Below the pieces are notes generated by a model. The model was not told where the DNA came from. It worked only from the letters and a program-made list of their open reading frames with translations, and did not search any database. The translations under genes and the position numbers were made by a program. From an uncultured Bacillaceae bacterium (lineage in GTDB: Bacteria; Bacillota; Bacilli; Bacillales; Bacillaceae_L): DNA of 64,000 nucleotides. The stretch lies in contig CANMHG010000011.1 of NCBI GenBank assembly GCA_947497585.1, forward strand, positions 62,001 through 126,000, read 5' to 3'. This document shows, piece by piece, positions 62,236 to 64,000 of this stretch (the first letter of the stretch is position 1; every line of letters begins with the position of its first letter).

Positions 62236-63243
62236 TTACTTCATAAAGATTCTTTGAACATTTCCTCCTAAGATGGCTTCTAGCTCAGCTTCTGAGTACC
62301 CCCTATTTACAAGGCCATTATACAGTTGGGGTATGGATTGATGTCCTTTAACAATATCGAATGGTTTCCTTGGCAAACTATTTAAATCTTCTGGAGAGAC
62401 ATATTTCATAAAATCCTCACAAAGGTCAAGCCCAAGACCCACATGTTTAACACCTGCCACCTTTACTAGATGGTCAAGATGGTTCATCAATTGTTCCAAT
62501 GTTGAATCCTTATCATCATCCCCGACGAGCATGCTGGCTGCATTCAGACCAATCACGCCGTTGGTCTTTGCTATTGCCTTTATTTGCTCATCGGTTAAAT
62601 TACGCATTGTAGCGCAGAGTGACCGAGCATTAGAATGAGAAGCGATAACTGGCTTAGTTGCAATTTCCATAACATCCCAAAATCCTTCATCGTTTAAGTG
62701 AGAAACATCAATGGTCATTCCTAGCCTTTCTGCTTCCTCTATCACCTTCACACCAAAGCTACTAATTCCTCCCTTCTTCCCTTCCTTAGTTGGCTGAAAG
62801 AAGCTGCCATCAGCTACTGCATTTCGTCGACTCCAAACCAGCCCTAGATTTCGAACGCCTAGTTCATAAAAAACACGTAGCAAGCTTACATCTGTCCCAA
62901 TTGGTTCTGCTCCTTCTAACGATAATAGGAAGCCAATCTTGTTCAGTTGCTTTGCTTTATTCATGTCTTCACCATTTAAGCAAATCATTAACTTATCTGG
63001 AGATTCGTTCACATCTTCATATAGTGCACTAATTTGACTTAAGGCTTTTCGTAGCCCCATTTCTGGTAAAAAACCACTATCAACAAATAAAGCTGCGACA
63101 ATGACATTAACACCACCTTCAACGAAACGCGGATAGTAGTCAGTCTCAATTACTTTTGTTCTACCTCTTTCTCTTTGGATTTGAACATCCATTAATAGGT
63201 CAAAATGTCCATCTATTACTAATTTGTTATGTAGCACACTCAT
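62236..63243 (-). CDS. Membrane dipeptidase (M19), complete metal site
   Basis: 335 residues. All expected binuclear-zinc ligands are present: DGHFD near 12, the bridging Glu in LSLEGAEPI near 110, His in IDVSHLND near 178 and ASHSNARSL near 200, and the late Asp in GLGLDLCED. Hydrolyses dipeptides, including those with a C-terminal D-residue. No signal peptide, so cytoplasmic in spite of the family name. The ATG overlaps the regulator stop (ATGA). Confidence 0.92.
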   Translation of the reverse strand: MSVLHNKLVIDGHFDLLMDVQIQRERGRTKVIETDYYPRFVEGGVNVIVAALFVDSGFLPEMGLRKALSQISALYEDVNESPDKLMICLNGEDMNKAKQLNKIGFLLSLEGAEPIGTDVSLLRVFYELGVRNLGLVWSRRNAVADGSFFQPTKEGKKGGISSFGVKVIEEAERLGMTIDVSHLNDEGFWDVMEIATKPVIASHSNARSLCATMRNLTDEQIKAIAKTNGVIGLNAASMLVGDDDKDSTLEQLMNHLDHLVKVAGVKHVGLGLDLCEDFMKYVSPEDLNSLPRKPFDIVKGHQSIPQLYNGLVNRGYSEAELEAILGGNVQRIFMK

Positions 63244-64000
63244 GTACTCACCTCACCTTCAGTAAAGTTGACTTCAACATTCTTTTTACCTTTAATTGCA
63301 TATACATAATTTTCACTACTATGTTGGTCATACCCAGCCATGTGTTTATGAACGATAGGATTATCAGATGCCGCAATACTTGTCACTAGCAAGTTTAATA
63401 GAGAAAATGTGGGTGTGATTCCTTTCAACGGAATAGGCGTTGGTGCAATAACTCTAAATAAAATATCAGCATATTGACCGATTGGGGAAAGTCTGTCATC
63501 CGTAATCGCAATAATACAAGCTCCTTTCTCCTTTGCTGCCTTTACAAAAGAAAGAGTCTCCCGAACGTATCTTGGGAAGGATATTGCAACTACGACAGTG
63601 TCTTTACTTACCCTAGACAACAAATAGTTTGAATCCTCAATTTCTCCTCGATATTGTGTTGTATTTCCAACAACAATGTTTAGAGCAAACATAAACCAAC
63701 TCGCTGGACCATACGAGGACCGAAATCCAAGGACAATTCGATTGTCAGCACTTATTAATTTTTCAACAGCCATTTGATATTGTTTAAAATCAATATCCTC
63801 TAATGTAGCCTTTACATAGGCATTGTCTTGTTCTATTACATATTGAATTAGGTTTGTATCCTTTAAAGTGTGGGACGTTTCTCGGAAATTTTCGATGGGG
63901 TTCGTTGATGAAGTATCTTCTAGTATGCTTGATTGAATTTCCTTTTGCAGTTCACTGAATCCAGAGTATTCTAGAATATAGCACAGGCGAATGACGGTTG
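63240..64000 (-). CDS. MurR/RpiR-family regulator with SIS domain (5' partial)
   Basis: The frame runs off the right edge; about 253 codons are visible, beyond the ATG at 63773. The edge residues TVIRLCYILEYSGFSELQKE belong to the end of the RpiR-type HTH domain, followed by a linker and a SIS (sugar isomerase) domain: VLGFRSSYGPASWFM, VVVAISFPRYVRETL and GACIIAITDDRLSPIGQYAD. SIS domains of MurR/RpiR proteins sense phosphosugars such as MurNAc-6-phosphate. First visible gene of the peptide operon and its likely regulator. Confidence 0.9.
   Translation of the reverse strand, partial: TVIRLCYILEYSGFSELQKEIQSSILEDTSSTNPIENFRETSHTLKDTNLIQYVIEQDNAYVKATLEDIDFKQYQMAVEKLISADNRIVLGFRSSYGPASWFMFALNIVVGNTTQYRGEIEDSNYLLSRVSKDTVVVAISFPRYVRETLSFVKAAKEKGACIIAITDDRLSPIGQYADILFRVIAPTPIPLKGITPTFSLLNLLVTSIAASDNPIVHKHMAGYDQHSSENYVYAIKGKKNVEVNFTEGEVST

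Noticed and set aside
1..64000. tRNA, rRNA, riboswitch or T-box elements
   Set aside because: No cloverleaf, rRNA-like or recognisable riboswitch core was seen by eye on either strand; a covariance-model scan would be needed to exclude short ones.

Overview
The window is a low-GC (clearly AT-rich) chromosomal segment of a Bacillaceae-type Firmicute. This rests on strong Shine-Dalgarno sequences (GGAGG, AAGGAG, GAGGTG), frequent TTG/GTG starts, Bacillus-type families (MerR/GyrI regulators, OmpR and NarL two-component/ABC loci, a DnaD/DnaB pair) and compact operons. Almost every gene is on the minus strand. The genus cannot be fixed from sequence alone. I saw no tRNA, rRNA, CRISPR array, integrase or intact insertion sequence.

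Layout. 0-4.2 kb: the 3' end of a cupin regulator, a MerR-controlled MFS exporter with a textbook 19-bp-spacer MerR promoter, then a decayed stretch (two 5'-truncated genes, an IS3-type transposase remnant, hairpin repeats). 4.2-8.6 kb: a six-gene operon of two small membrane proteins, an FtsX permease, its ATPase and an OmpR-type two-component system. 8.9 kb: arr, rifamycin ADP-ribosyltransferase. 9.7-13.0 kb: ECF sigma factor, membrane protein, and ABC ATPase and permease. 13.2-15.1 kb: S9 peptidase. 16-25 kb: a defence-like island with two unknown genes and a small Cys protein, a GIY-YIG/DUF2075 helicase with a MazG-like pyrophosphohydrolase, a PLD nuclease split by a stop codon, a frameshifted gene, an EVE-like/PD-(D/E)XK protein, another nuclease-like protein and a DUF6946-like protein. 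25-30.3 kb: methyltransferase, vWA and macro-domain genes, and a GT2/GH16 polysaccharide pair. 30.8-33.9 kb: a replication module (DnaD-domain protein, DnaB-type helicase, small unknown gene) with six iterons spaced exactly 21 bp next to an AT-rich tract. 34-43.7 kb: mixed housekeeping genes (SDR, two APH-type kinases, GNAT, YdeI-like, SRPBCC) and an XRE regulator with about eight 28-residue repeats. 44-49.3 kb: a NarL-type two-component system plus three-part ABC exporter laid out like the B. subtilis linearmycin-resistance locus. 49.3-52.7 kb: hydrolase, small membrane proteins and an MscS channel. 52.8-64 kb: a peptide-scavenging operon (MurR/RpiR regulator, M19 dipeptidase, MenC/N-acylamino-acid-racemase-family enzyme, cytosolic serine hydrolase, complete Dpp/Opp transporter, aberrant second M19 protein).

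Two dispersed repeat families cut across these regions. One is a hairpin of about 60 bp whose stem arms change in a compensatory way while the loop core stays the same. The other is an 81-bp element present four times, in one orientation and at identical length, only between 30.7 and 43.2 kb. The strongest candidates for something undescribed are the iteron/DnaD/DnaB module, the 81-bp element, and the EVE-nuclease part of the defence island.
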